A DNA stretch of 64,000 nucleotides, taken from contig NZ_KB235948.1 of NCBI RefSeq assembly GCF_000332335.1, positions 2,245,878 through 2,309,877 of the forward strand. Reading direction: 5' to 3'. Positions within the stretch are counted from its first letter, which is position 1; every line of letters starts with the position of its first letter. The notes beneath the pieces are model-generated. The model was not told the origin of the DNA. It was given only the letters and a program-made list of their open reading frames with translations, and did not search any database. The DNA is from Kamptonema formosum PCC 10802. Its GTDB lineage: Bacteria > Cyanobacteriota > Cyanobacteriia > Cyanobacteriales > Oscillatoriaceae. This document shows, in pieces, positions 18,993 through 28,839 of this stretch. A program made the position numbers and the translations under genes.

Positions 18993-19832
18993 TTAAAGCC
19001 CCCCATGCAGACTGTTGTAAACCATCTTAAACGCCATTGCCGCCAGGACTAAACTGAAAATAACTCTCAAAACCTGAGTCCGAGCTCCCACCAGTACCTT
19101 CGCGCCCAACAGAGCCCCAGGCACTACGCCCAGCATCACCGGCATTGACAGTCCCGGATCGATATAGCCCCGCGCCAGGTAAACCCCCGCCGACGCCGCC
19201 GCCGTCACGCCGATCATAAAATTGCTGGTGGTTGTGGAAACTTTGAACGGGAGGCGCATGGCTTGATCCATCGCCAGCACCTTCAGCGAACCGGAACCAA
19301 TTCCCAGCAACCCAGAAATCACTCCAGCGAGCACCATCAGACTGAACCCAACCGGGAGAGAGTGAACCTGGTAAGACATCACCCCATCCGCTGTTGGATA
19401 AGTGCCATTGAGTCTGAGCTGAGCGACTAGGGGGTCAGGCGGGTCAGTCTCAAAATACTCATCAGGTCGGGGCTGCTGTGACAGGTAGGCTGAATACAGC
19501 AGGACAATGCCCAGCACCACCGTCAGCGCTTTGACAGAGACAAACGTGGCAATTAAAGCTCCGATTATCGCCCCGACTGTCGTCGCTACTTCCAAAAACA
19601 TTCCCAGCCGCAGGTTGGTATAGCCTTTTTTGATGTAGGCGGAGGCCGCACCGGCGCTCGTCGCGATCACAGACACCAGGGAAGCGCCGATGGCGTACCG
19701 GATGTCAACTCCAAATACGGAAGTTAGGAGGGGCACAATCACGACTCCACCCCCTAACCCAGTCAGCGACCCTAAAAACCCTGCGGTAAATGACCCCATC
19801 CAAACCAGGAGGGTAAATTCAATAATGCTCAC
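18993..19832 (-). CDS. TSUP (TauE/SafE) family anion transporter
   Basis: A 279-residue integral membrane protein of the sulfite exporter TauE/SafE family. The glycine-rich pair of halves is visible: GFLGSLTGLGGGVVIVPLLT near 19-38 and AGVISGLLGIGSGSLKVLAM near 176-195. About eight membrane segments are expected. Members move sulfite, sulfonates, sulfolactate or other small anions across the plasma membrane. DUF1634 follows directly downstream. The substrate cannot be told from sequence. Confidence 0.9.
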   Translation of the reverse strand: MSIIEFTLLVWMGSFTAGFLGSLTGLGGGVVIVPLLTSVFGVDIRYAIGASLVSVIATSAGAASAYIKKGYTNLRLGMFLEVATTVGAIIGALIATFVSVKALTVVLGIVLLYSAYLSQQPRPDEYFETDPPDPLVAQLRLNGTYPTADGVMSYQVHSLPVGFSLMVLAGVISGLLGIGSGSLKVLAMDQAMRLPFKVSTTTSNFMIGVTAAASAGVYLARGYIDPGLSMPVMLGVVPGALLGAKVLVGARTQVLRVIFSLVLAAMAFKMVYNSLHGGL

Positions 19833-20082
19833 AAATCATTCCTTTTTTTGTAGTTGCTTATAAATATAAACCAGGCGGTTCCGCGTATTTTTATTCAGCC
19901 GCCGGTTTCCGGATCTGGCTGCCCACTGACTGCTGCGTTTCGGTCGCCCCTGCGAGCGCCGGCGCAGCAGCCAGAGAGACTGCTTCAGTCCTTCTCCACT
20001 TCAGGGAGGCTGCCATTCATTATAACCAGACCCGTCAAACAAAGACAGCTAGCAACTAAAGATAGCGGGTTCAAAGCGCTAC

Positions 20083-20693
20083 TTTTCAACACAATATAAA
20101 CCCCCTACCCAATCAGGACAAAAGGAACGAGCGTGTTGCCCAGGCGAGTCAGGGCATCTGCGACAGCCGGCAGCTGGGTTAATTGGCAGGCAGTGCAGCA
20201 CCCAACTCCAGGCAGCAGGAAGAAGACCCCTAGAATTACCAGAAGGCTTGTCTTAGCGCTGCTGGCAAACACCGGCACCTAAATGCCAATACTGTCACCG
20301 CCATTGGCCACCGCAACAGCCGCCACACTGCAAGTTTGGGGGGATAGAAAACAGGCCCGTGGAGAGCGTTCAGACTCGTTCAGACTGCTCTGCTTCTTGC
20401 GCAACCTCCTCCGCACGGCTGTCCGGATTCAGCAACCGGCTCAGACGGAATGTCCCCGGCACTAAGCCGAGCAGACCAATCCAGCGCGGCGGCAAGATTA
20501 AGCCCCCAAAGAAACTGGGCAAGCTGGCGGCTACCCGGGCAGCGAAGCCCAAATACTGGCCGGCAACGGTGTGCCGCCGGCGAAATCCAGCACCCACCTG
20601 CGAGAAAAACAGCCGCAGGATTGCTAGATCGTCGATGTTGGTGCCACTAAAGGCTCCTATTCCTGTCGGGATTGCAGTGATTAACCCGCTCAT
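20083..20693 (-). pseudogene. CadD-like transporter pseudogene
   Basis: The ATG at 20693 opens a CadD-like frame (MSGLITAIPTGIGAFSGTN, HTVAGQYLGFAARVAASLPS, PPRWIGLLGLVPG) that stops with TGA at 20370-20372. In another frame the homology continues with LSPQTCSVAAVAVANGGDS, a TAG stop at 20279-20281, VPVFASSAKTSLLVILGVFF and, after more homology, VPFVLIG followed by a TAG at 20105-20107 and GVYIV. So at least one frameshift and two internal stops inactivate it. It is a paralogue of the intact gene at 17099-17851 and lacks that gene's inverted repeats. Confidence 0.85.
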
Positions 20694-21828
20694 TCCTGTC
20701 TCCTCCTTACGGTCAGGCTTTCGCTCGACGCACTTTTCGGGTGCGTTTTCCAGCAAGCTTCCGGCAACCGCGTCACGCTCTCGCTCTGTGTGAGGAGCGC
20801 ACAGATCGGTTGGGCTGTGGGAGGTGGCAGATACATTCCCAGGGGAACTTCCTTTGGCCCCTATTTGGCGTCATTCCTAACGTCTACCTCCTAATTTTCT
20901 TATCTCTTCCCCGATCTATAGCTGGCTTGAGCCCGCTGACCTGCGAGCCCCACCCTCATATTACGTTTACCTTAAAAAGTAGTATAAAGTCAAATTTTTA
21001 TATTTTTTTCACAAATTCTAAACCCCCGCAAGCACATCGGAATTTAGTTCTATGGGTTTTCCGCGTGTTTCTGGAAGTCTGCTTTTGCCAATCCCGCAAA
21101 CCTATCGAAATTATGTAGATTAAATCACCTGTAACCCTATCGACATTTAGCAAAATTGTCAAATTTACAGGCAAATGTTAGGAGTTTCAGTATAAATGCA
21201 CACTTTTAAATTGCCACCGGCAGCTCGCCGCTATTTTGGCCACCGGCAGCGCTGCAAGTCTGGGACAGCAGTGTCCCGCCCATCAGAGCTAGCCGGTGCC
21301 GGTGGCGCTGCAGCGCCGAGCCCCCAAAGCAGGCCGCCTGCCGGTCCCCGCCAGTGCCGGCTCTCGGAGCTTCTCGGTAACACCTGCGCGGCGGGGTGCG
21401 AGAGGGAGGGGAAGGCACGCCAGAGAGAGCCCCTTCGCTGACGCCAGCCTGTGTCTTGAGCGCCCACACTTATAAAGTGGCCGCTGTAACAGTTGCCGGT
21501 GTGAGAGACACGAGCCATATCTACGGCTCCTATTTCCTAGCAGTAAGCCTGCGAGTCTGCGAGTGATTATTATCCTATTGTTTAAATAATAGCATATTGC
21601 TGCGCTGTCGCTCACCGATTAACCGGTCAACTTGCCAGCGCTCGGATGTTAAGCCGGTGCGGTAAAGCCCCTATTCCTTTCCTATTGATTAGTTTAGATA
21701 TTCTTATCTTATCTGAAACCAGTGCATTCAGGCTGCAGATGCCGGTGAGAGCGCTAATATCCGCTGACGTCACAACCTCCTAAAAGCGCTTTCCCGACGG
21801 CCATTCCCGCTCAGCCCAAAGTCTCCGC
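20694..21828. other. 1.1-kb stretch without a supported gene
   Basis: Contains an AT-rich part near 20980-21190, a GC-rich part at 21230-21440, and no open frame that I recognise. The GC-rich part repeats wording such as GGCCACCGGCAG seen near the CadD pseudogene, so it may be further decayed coding sequence. Confidence 0.35.
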
Positions 21829-22626
21829 TCAGACATCATACACCAACTTCCAGCTCACCATCACTAACAGGCTGTAAATCACAAACTTCAGCCCGCTTTG
21901 AGGGACGATTTTGCAGAGCTTAGCGCCCACCAGCACACCGGGCACCGTCCCCAGCCACACCGGCAGCACCAAACTCCAGTGGACTGTGCCGAGGCTGAGA
22001 TGTCCCAAAGAGGTAAAAATCAGCAAAATCGCCGCCTGTGCGATATCCGTGCCCACCAGCATCCGAGAGTCCAGGCGGAAAAAGGCAATCAGCACCAGGG
22101 CGAACATCGAACCCGAAGACACGCTAGTCAAGCCCACCACACAGCCTAAAATCGCTCCCACACTCACCGTCAGCAGGCGACCCGACTTAGTTTTTAAGTC
22201 CAGCTTAGGCGGTTCGGGTAAATTCAACTCCGGCACAAAAGTCTTCAGCAAGAATTGTGCGAGCGCCAACAGGGCGACAAGCAGCATCACCACCCCAATC
22301 GCGCGGAGCAGGATGGCATCGGGGTTGAGATTCCCATTCTGCTTGATGGCGGCTAAAATCGCCACCCCTGTCAGCGATCCGGGGACACTTCCCAAGGCCA
22401 GCCATTTGACAATTTGCGGGTCAAGCGTTTGCTGCCGCCAGTGCTTGACGCCGCCAATAACCTTCATCAATGTGGCCGATACCACATCCGAGCTAACCGC
22501 AATCGAAGGCGGAACCTGGAACACAAAAATCAACATCGGGGTGATGAGAGACGCCCCGCCAATGCCCGTTAAACCCACGATGATGCCTACTAAAAAGCTG
22601 AGGAAGGGGAGGAAGAAATAGTCCAT
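21829..22626 (-). CDS. TSUP (TauE/SafE) family anion transporter
   Basis: A 265-residue membrane protein of the sulfite exporter TauE/SafE family. The N-terminal half has FLVGIIVGLTGIGGASLITP and the second half has ILGCVVGLTSVSSGSMFALV, each followed by further hydrophobic segments; the order and length fit the family. It is distinct from the 279-residue TSUP protein at 18993 and has no DUF1634 partner. Substrate unknown. Confidence 0.9.
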   Translation of the reverse strand: MDYFFLPFLSFLVGIIVGLTGIGGASLITPMLIFVFQVPPSIAVSSDVVSATLMKVIGGVKHWRQQTLDPQIVKWLALGSVPGSLTGVAILAAIKQNGNLNPDAILLRAIGVVMLLVALLALAQFLLKTFVPELNLPEPPKLDLKTKSGRLLTVSVGAILGCVVGLTSVSSGSMFALVLIAFFRLDSRMLVGTDIAQAAILLIFTSLGHLSLGTVHWSLVLPVWLGTVPGVLVGAKLCKIVPQSGLKFVIYSLLVMVSWKLVYDV

Positions 22627-22931
22627 GTTGCTGTCCTGATACAGGGTAAAGTGCGGGGAGCTAAAACAGGGCGTTGGTTTTGGCTTTCTGGCCAGCGGTG
22701 AGCTTGCCGGCGAGAACCCCTCTCGCGCAGCCTGCTGGAACTGCAGTGGGAGGCCCGCAAGCGGGCCCTCGATCTTGACTTTTGTCGCCTTTTGCCAGAT
22801 AAATCCACTATCTCGCTCGACTTACCGTAGTTTACTGCAAGTGGTGAGCAAAAGTCACTGAGTAAAAGTGCGGATTTTCGCCGGTGGCTGCTGCGGGGCG
22901 GTGAGTCTAAAATTCTGTAACGAAAAACAGA

Positions 22932-23082
22932 TATAGCAGTATGCACTTAGGTTAGTACATGAGCATCATCGCATCATCGCATCACGCAAAAGCTGTGAGT
23001 TTTTCCCATGCGCATGAGCCCGATGCGCATGAGCCCCATAAGCCATGTCATTAATGTCTTAACCAATATGACTACTGCTATA
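22932..23082. repeat. MITE-like TATAGCAG element with a tandem-repeat core
   Basis: Starts TATAGCAGTATGCACTTAGG and ends AACCAATATGACTACTGCTA TA. The interior holds GCATCATC and GCGCATGAGCCC repeats instead of the usual core. Confidence 0.7.
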
Positions 23083-23243
23083 TCGCAGTAGTCATATGGG
23101 TTAGGACAATAGGAGCTTCGGGAGCGGGGGAGCAAGGGAGGCCGGAATGTACGTTTCCTAAATGCCTACTGCTATATAGACGTAGGGGGGGCGTCCGCCG
23201 AGCCTGAAGGTCTAATGTCCTAATCTAAGTGGCTATTGCTATA
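23081..23243. mobile_element. 163-bp MITE-like element, copy 1 (diverged)
   Basis: Begins TATCGCAGTAGTCATATGGG and ends TGGCTATTGCTATA. It overlaps the end of the element at 22932-23082 by the shared TA. Confidence 0.75.
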
Positions 23244-23294
23244 AGCGGCAACCTGAGCGATAAAAACGTTAAAAATTTAGGTCAGTTGCAGCTT

Positions 23295-23457
23295 TATAGC
23301 AGCAGTCATATTGGTTAGAACAATAGAAGCTTCGGGAGCTCTGGAGCAAGGGAGGCCGGAATGTACGTTTCCTAAATGCTTACTGCTATATAGACGTAGG
23401 GGAGGCGTCCGCCGAGCCTGAAGGTCTAATGTTCTAACCTAGGTGCATACTGCTATA
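23295..23457. mobile_element. 163-bp MITE-like element, copy 2
   Basis: Ends are inverted: TATAGCAGCAGTCATATTGG on the left and the complement of TATAGCAGTATGCACCTAGG on the right. An internal TACTGCTATATAG junction divides it into two subunits, each ending TACTGCTATA. It has no coding capacity. Confidence 0.85.
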
Positions 23458-23492
23458 TCTGTCCGCCGCAGCCCGTTCCCACGCACGGCAAC

Positions 23493-23749
23493 TTATCTAA
23501 TATCCGGTTGAAAGCATATATACAAAAACGGTCTGAAGGCGCGTTTTGCAAATCTCATTTAATCGGAAACCCTCTCATTTACGGCAATTTGCTGCCGAAA
23601 AGCGGCCACCGGCAGCCGAAAGTGGGCCACGAACAGCCGATTAGCCCCACAGAAGGGGGTGCCGGCGGGTCAAATTATCTAATATCCGGTTGAAAGCATA
23701 TATACAAAACCTGTCTGAAGGCGTGTTTTACAAATCTCATTTAATCGGA
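23493..23749. repeat. 75-bp direct repeat pair
   Basis: Copies at 23493-23567 and 23675-23749 share TTATCTAATATCCGGTTGAA and AAATCTCATTTAATCGGA with a few differences, separated by 107 bases. The second copy abuts the MITE at 23750. A 61-residue frame across it has no support as a gene. Confidence 0.8.
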
Positions 23750-23912
23750 TATAGCAGCAGTCATATTGGTTAGAACAATAGAAGCTTCGGAAGCTCTGGA
23801 GCAAGGGAGGCCGGAATGTAGGTTTCCTAAATGCTTACTGCTATATAGGCGTAGGGGGGGCGTCCGCCGAGCCTGAAGGTCTAATGTTCTAACCTAAGTG
23901 CATACTGCTATA
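23750..23912. mobile_element. 163-bp MITE-like element, copy 3
   Basis: Almost identical to 23295-23457 and in the same orientation, including the internal TACTGCTATATAG junction. Confidence 0.85.
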
Positions 23913-24576
23913 ACGGGCTTTTTCAGCGTTTTTCAGGGTTTGTGGGCTTTTTCGACCGGCTCCCCCACCGGGCCGGCGTCTCGCCTGTCCACCGGGAGGG
24001 GGAAAAGGGGGTGGGGCGATCAGCCGGTGTGAGATATTGAGGGACTCAGAAACCCGGTTGAAAGAAACCGGGTTTCTGGGGCGCACTTCATCCAACTGAA
24101 AACCCCTAGATATATTCCCCACTTCTGAGGTGGGATTCTTCGCCTGTGGCCTCCGCCAGACACCGGCAGCCGGTTCGTCCCAGTGCCGGGGGAGCCAGTA
24201 GGTTGCGAGCGCCGGCGGGGATGGCTATGATAGTGGTTGCGACAAATTGCCCGTGAAAGCCAGCGGATTCGGCGTTGCACAAAGGCAGGATAAACCCGGC
24301 ACCCCAACCCCCTCCCCGCAAGCGGGGAGGGGGAGTAAGAGAGGGTTTTGGATGAGTGCAAAAAGTTCAATCATCCTTCTCCTGTGCAACGCCGCTGATT
24401 CGGCAGCAAGTTTCAAAAGCCCGCGCTGTGCCGGCGCAGCTACGGGTGGCGTCTCGCCTGTGGTACAGCCCGCATCTGGGGCCAGGGTATATTAGCGTTA
24501 AGTAAGTAGACTCTCCCCGCCCGTCTCAAAAAAGAGAATTTTTCTAAAGTCCGCCCACTCTCGTTTAGCTTGGCGA
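23913..24576. other. Gene-free stretch with repeats before the PAP2 gene
   Basis: Holds an AGAAACCGGGTTTCT copy (24050-24080) and a 12-bp inverted repeat CGGCGTTGCACA (24270-24281) / TGTGCAACGCCG (24383-24394) enclosing a stem CCCCCTCCCCGC / GCGGGGAGGGGG near 24310-24335. I see no gene. Confidence 0.55.
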
Positions 24577-25317
24577 ATGTTTGAATCCGATTTCGCGAAA
24601 CGTCTCCAGTCCTTCACTAGCTTTTTCAAGGAGCTGCTCCTCGCTCGCTGGCGCTCACTCCTGGCGCTATTGATAGGAATCTATTTACCTTTGCAGGTGT
24701 TTGAGCTGCTCGCACTAGAAATGCGGCAAAATAAAGGCGGCTTTCCGTGGGACTTGTCCGTACTGCGGGCAATTCACGCCACAGAACAGCCGCAACTGAA
24801 TGCTTTTGCCGCGACGCTGACTAACTATGGAACGTTTGACACTCTGTTTCCGCTCCTCTTGGCGGTAGCGCTGCTGCTGTTCCTGCGCCGGCAGTGGCGA
24901 GCGCTTGTGTACTGGATCGTCACCCTGCAGGGAAGCAGCATCATCAACCACACAGCAAAAGTCGTGACGCATCGAATGCGCCCCCACCTCTGGGAGTCCT
25001 TCTACCCACACCCGTCGGATTACTCCTTTCCCAGCGGTCACGCCATGTCGAGCATGACGCTGGTGGCAGCTGTGGTAATTTTAACTTGGGGGAGCCGGTG
25101 GTGCTGGTTCGCTCTAATTTTCGGGAGCGTATTTGCAGTAGCTATTGCCTGGACGCGCCTGTATCTGGGAGTTCACTTTCCCAGTGACATTCTAGCCGGC
25201 TGGATGGTTTCGGTCGCCTGGGCAATGGGAGTCAGCCTGCTGCTCAAGCCGAATTTCTATAAAGCCAGCACCGCAACACACCGGCTCACCGAGCCCTCAG
25301 AAGACTCCGCTATCTGA
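24577..25317 (+). CDS. PAP2-type phosphatidic acid phosphatase superfamily protein
   Basis: A 246-residue membrane phosphatase with about five to six hydrophobic segments. The three catalytic motifs are in order: KVVTHRMRP near 128-136, PSGHAMSS near 152-159, and TRLYLGVHFPSD near 195-206. Members remove phosphate from lipid phosphates or undecaprenyl diphosphate at the outer face of the plasma membrane. It is a paralogue of the PAP2 protein at 33273-33968. Substrate is not predictable. Confidence 0.9.
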   Translation: MFESDFAKRLQSFTSFFKELLLARWRSLLALLIGIYLPLQVFELLALEMRQNKGGFPWDLSVLRAIHATEQPQLNAFAATLTNYGTFDTLFPLLLAVALLLFLRRQWRALVYWIVTLQGSSIINHTAKVVTHRMRPHLWESFYPHPSDYSFPSGHAMSSMTLVAAVVILTWGSRWCWFALIFGSVFAVAIAWTRLYLGVHFPSDILAGWMVSVAWAMGVSLLLKPNFYKASTATHRLTEPSEDSAI

Positions 25318-25502
25318 GTGCGAGGGCTCTGATACGCCGGCTTTTTTAAAAAATTGCATCGCATGTAAATAGGCGTACCGCCCCCTGTGACAGAGCAATT
25401 CTGTGTGAGTGCCGGCCTAACCCACCTCACAATTGAGGTCGCTGCGTAAGTTCTGCTGCTATGATTTAGAGGAATGGTACAAACCCAAAGAAATTCCCTT
25501 TC

Positions 25503-25587
25503 AATCGCCCTATTATTGGGGTGGTTTTGCGCGGGTGTACAGTACAAGGGCCTAAATCCCAACTGCGAACCTTATTAGAGGGAGTAG
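25503..25587 (+). repeat. 85-bp leader repeat, orphan copy
   Basis: AATCGCCCTATTATTGG through CCTTATTAGAGGGAGTAG matches 46336-46421, where it sits directly before a toxin-antitoxin operon. Here no such operon follows. Confidence 0.75.
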
Positions 25588-25659
25588 TTATCACCCCCGC
25601 CGAGGCTCCCGATTTTGAGGCGAAAATTGAAGCTGAAGCCGCAGTTTTGCGACGCCTCC

Positions 25660-25775
25660 CGCAACCAAGAAACCGGGTTTCTGCGACAACTTTTGCATCC
25701 TACCCGAAACATTTATTCAGAAACCCGGTTTCTGGCCCCTTCTGGCCCCCCGCAACCAAGAAACCGGGTTTCTGG
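25660..25775. repeat. Cluster of AGAAACCGGGTTTCT repeats
   Basis: Three copies in alternating orientation (near 25668, 25722 and 25762) with the spacer TGCGACAACTTTTGCATCCT seen also at 42270, 43660 and 47060. Confidence 0.8.
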
Positions 25776-25809
25776 CTGCCGCTGCCCCCCGATAGCTTGA
25801 ATCCGGGGA

Positions 25810-25972
25810 TATAGCAGTATGCACTTAGGTTAGAACATTAGACCTTCAGGCTCGGCGGACGCCTGCCCTACGTCTATATAGCAGTAAGCATTTAGGAAAC
25901 GTACATTCCGGCCTCCCTTGCTCCAGAGCTCCCGAAGCTTCTATTGTTCTAACCAATATGACTGCTGCTATA
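25810..25972. mobile_element. 163-bp MITE-like element, copy 4 (inverted)
   Basis: The reverse-orientation copy of 23295-23457, same length, beginning TATAGCAGTATGCACTTAGG and ending TGACTGCTGCTATA. 25973-26108 shows nothing further. Confidence 0.85.
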
Positions 25973-26108
25973 TATAGCGGTTGCCAATGATTTGTGAAAT
26001 CCTCTCTCTTCCTTGGCGCTCCTTCACGGCGGCGGTTTATTAAAAAAAAATTTCACTCCTCAACACCGAACCGCTATATAACCCGTTGAGAGAAAATCCT
26101 CCCTATCC

Positions 26109-27215
26109 CTAAAGCAGCAGCGTCGTGTGGTTGTCAATCGGATTGGGGGTGCCATCCAACCCAACCGCGCTAAACGCCTCGAAGTACCGGCGGGCATTTG
26201 TCGGGAAGTGGGAGAAATCAAACATGGCATCCCCCTTGGCAATATCCGCCCAGAAGTAGCGCAGACTGGGAACCAGGGGATCTGCCTGTGCCGGCGGCAT
26301 ATTTAAAGGCGGGTCCGTCAAAAGCCGCAGCATAAAAGGCCGGCTGCGCTCGCCTATCCACTCCCGGGACTGTAGCGGCAAATCTGGCCAACCCGGAACC
26401 GATGCCACCCAGTCGGACTCAATCTGGAGGGATTTTCGCCCCCACTCATCCATTTGAAAGTGCAAGATGCGGTAGGGGTGGGGGTAGCTCACCAGAGAGC
26501 CGGTGGTGATATCGCTGATCCCGCCGCTTTTGGCCACATCCTGAACGTGCAAATGGCCGGTAAACACCACCTGCACCCCAGCAGCCTGCAGCAGCTTCAG
26601 CAAAGCCGGTGCGTTTTCCAGCATATACCGGCGGCCTAGCTGGTGGCGAGACTGCCCAGGCAGGTGCTCCAAAACATTGTGGTGCACCATCACCAAGATT
26701 AACTCCTCGCGAGCTTTGGCCAGAACCGCTTCCAGCCAGGCCAGCTGCGCCTCATCCAGTCGCCCGAATGGCAGCAGCTTGCCCTTGGCATCAAACTGGT
26801 TGGAATTCAGCCCGATCAGCCGCACTCCCGGCAGCACTTGACAAGTGTAGTAAAGCTGTGCTATGTCTGCATAGCCCTGCCGGTGGTAGTAGCGAGGAAA
26901 ATCTGCCAAGCCGATAGAACTGGCATCTGGCTGCAGCACCGGCACGTCGTGATTGCCCGGAACAACATAAACAGGAAACGGCAATTTTGTCAAGCGTTCC
27001 GAGAGCCAAGCGTGGTTGGCCGGCTCGCCGTGCTGAGTCAAGTCTCCGGGAAGCAGCAGGAAATCGATCTCCAGCCGGCTCAAGCGCTCCAGAACCGTCT
27101 CCAGAGCGGGGATACTGATTTCCACGAGATGAAAGCGGCTGGGATTGTCCCAGATTGTCTGAGGGAGGGCGATGTGTGGGTCGCTCACCACCGCAAAACG
27201 AAAATTTAGCTTCAT
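26109..27215 (-). CDS. Calcineurin-like metallophosphoesterase
   Basis: A 368-residue cytoplasmic hydrolase with the full five-block metallophosphoesterase signature: SDPHI (D12, H14), LLPGDLTQHG (D58), VPGNHD (N88, H89), VMVHHN and FTGHLH. These residues hold the two-metal centre. The C-terminal about 110 residues (from DWVASVPGWPDL) form an extra domain with no motif that I recognise. It is divergent from the gene at 27541. The substrate may be a nucleotide, protein or nucleic acid phosphate and cannot be told. Confidence 0.9.
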   Translation of the reverse strand: MKLNFRFAVVSDPHIALPQTIWDNPSRFHLVEISIPALETVLERLSRLEIDFLLLPGDLTQHGEPANHAWLSERLTKLPFPVYVVPGNHDVPVLQPDASSIGLADFPRYYHRQGYADIAQLYYTCQVLPGVRLIGLNSNQFDAKGKLLPFGRLDEAQLAWLEAVLAKAREELILVMVHHNVLEHLPGQSRHQLGRRYMLENAPALLKLLQAAGVQVVFTGHLHVQDVAKSGGISDITTGSLVSYPHPYRILHFQMDEWGRKSLQIESDWVASVPGWPDLPLQSREWIGERSRPFMLRLLTDPPLNMPPAQADPLVPSLRYFWADIAKGDAMFDFSHFPTNARRYFEAFSAVGLDGTPNPIDNHTTLLL

Positions 27216-27540
27216 AATAAAAATTTAACAAACTGGCCTGCTGTAAACCTTTGCCGGCACGGAAGCTCGGGGCTGGGAACTTCCGTGTCCGGGCATACAT
27301 GCCTGTAACAATTTTTACTCTTTACTGCTGACTTTTGACGTTTTGGTGGCTCGGCACCCATCGCTGGCGGGAAAAATAGACCGTAGGGCTGCTATTCTGT
27401 CTTACTAAGCCAACTTCTGTGCAGGCACATTTAGTGGCAGGGATTTTAGACGGTGCGCGGACAGCCTGGAAATATTAAACAAATATTTACAAAGTGACGG
27501 AAGCCTGCCGTGAGGAGTTGTAAGTTCCTGGATCGAACCG
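27216..27540. other. Divergent intergenic region
   Basis: About 325 bases between divergent genes, so it should hold two promoters. No consensus promoter is clear to me. Confidence 0.35.
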
Positions 27541-28839
27541 ATGAGTGAACCACACATGCCCAATAACCCGCATTTCCCTGAAGCGCAAGAGCCAGTCGGG
27601 GCGGATTCCCCAGCCGCCCCGACAGATGTCGCCTCTGGCGAGTCCCGCCCGTTCTCCGACACTGAGGCGGAAGACTGGCTGACAGTGAATTTCCCCAATG
27701 CCATTAGCATTGATGAAATTGAGTGCGAAACCTCACCGGCACCGTACAAGACAGAGGAGACGCCCCTCCCTGCCGGCGAGATCAAGAGCGCAATCGCCAC
27801 TTGGCACCCCGCAAGAGCGCCCCAACTGCTGGCTGATGTCGAGGAGGTCGAGCCGGAGGTCAGTCTGCCTGCAGCGGTGGAACTGCTGGGCCTGATTCAC
27901 CAGTTGCGCCAGCGCAACAGTGAGCTCGCCCATGAAATGGCGGAGATGGAAAACGCACTTCACGACACCCAAACGGCCCTGCAGCTGAACAAGACGCGAG
28001 CGCAAGCGCAACAAGTCTCCTTAACCCAACAAACTCAAGACTTGGCAGTGGCAAAAGCCCAAGTCCTGCGGGTGACTCGCGAGCTGGAATCCTCCCGTCA
28101 AGAAATCCAGCGCCAGCAGCAGCTGATTCAAAACCTGACCGATCGCCTGCAAACCAGCCAGCAGCGGCTAGCGCAAATCGAGCGGGAGTGCGCCCTCACC
28201 CAGCTGCGCTACAGCGAACAAGCTCAGCGGCTGTTGCAAAGCGAAACGACCTGCCGGGATTTGCGCTCGCGCCTCGCCAGACAGCAGCGCCAAACCTTGC
28301 AGTTCAAAGCCGCTCTGGAACAGTGCCTGGAGACGCCGGAAGCCCCGGAACAGGCCCGCATCATAGCTGCCAGCCTCTCAGAGGGCACCTTAAATGCCCC
28401 AGACGCGCACCTGGCCAAGGCGCTGCCCATCCAGCCCTGGACAGCGCTCCCACCCTCTGAACCCCTGGCGTCCCCACCCCCGGCAGAGGAAGTGCCGGTG
28501 CAGGTGTATCTCGCTGCGGCAACCGACCCAGCAGACGCCTTATTGCCCCACCCAGAACCCAATCCGCCAAAGGACCCTCTCTGGCAAGACTTAGCCCAGC
28601 TGATTGACAGGGCAGCTGAGGCAGTCAGCCCCAACGAGCCGGCCATCTTGACCCCCGCTGAGCCAGATAGCCCGACTCCTGGTCACAGCGGCGACACCGG
28701 CACCCCCACTGAGCCAGCCGGCTCCGCACCGGCTGCACCTCCGCCAGACTGGCAAGCGCCCGAAATTCCACCGCAGCAGCCGGCAAAAAAACGCCACTCA
28801 CTCGCGGGGGTTCAGCTGCCCACTTTTCCCCGCCTGTAG
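27541..28839 (+). CDS. Coiled-coil protein of unknown function
   Basis: A 432-residue soluble protein with a polar, acidic N-terminus (1-110), a long predicted coiled coil from about 117 to 265 (ELAHEMAEMENALHDTQTAL, ELESSRQEIQRQQQLIQNLT) and a Pro/Ala-rich disordered tail (300-432). The basic end KKRHSLAGVQLPTFPRL may be a conserved peptide. The architecture suggests a scaffold or filament-forming protein. I do not recognise a named family. It stands alone, divergent from the phosphoesterase gene. Confidence 0.8.
   Translation: MSEPHMPNNPHFPEAQEPVGADSPAAPTDVASGESRPFSDTEAEDWLTVNFPNAISIDEIECETSPAPYKTEETPLPAGEIKSAIATWHPARAPQLLADVEEVEPEVSLPAAVELLGLIHQLRQRNSELAHEMAEMENALHDTQTALQLNKTRAQAQQVSLTQQTQDLAVAKAQVLRVTRELESSRQEIQRQQQLIQNLTDRLQTSQQRLAQIERECALTQLRYSEQAQRLLQSETTCRDLRSRLARQQRQTLQFKAALEQCLETPEAPEQARIIAASLSEGTLNAPDAHLAKALPIQPWTALPPSEPLASPPPAEEVPVQVYLAAATDPADALLPHPEPNPPKDPLWQDLAQLIDRAAEAVSPNEPAILTPAEPDSPTPGHSGDTGTPTEPAGSAPAAPPPDWQAPEIPPQQPAKKRHSLAGVQLPTFPRL

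Noticed and set aside
23508-23693. 61-residue frame across the 75-bp repeats
   Set aside because: It consists of repeat sequence and spacer; no start signal or homology.
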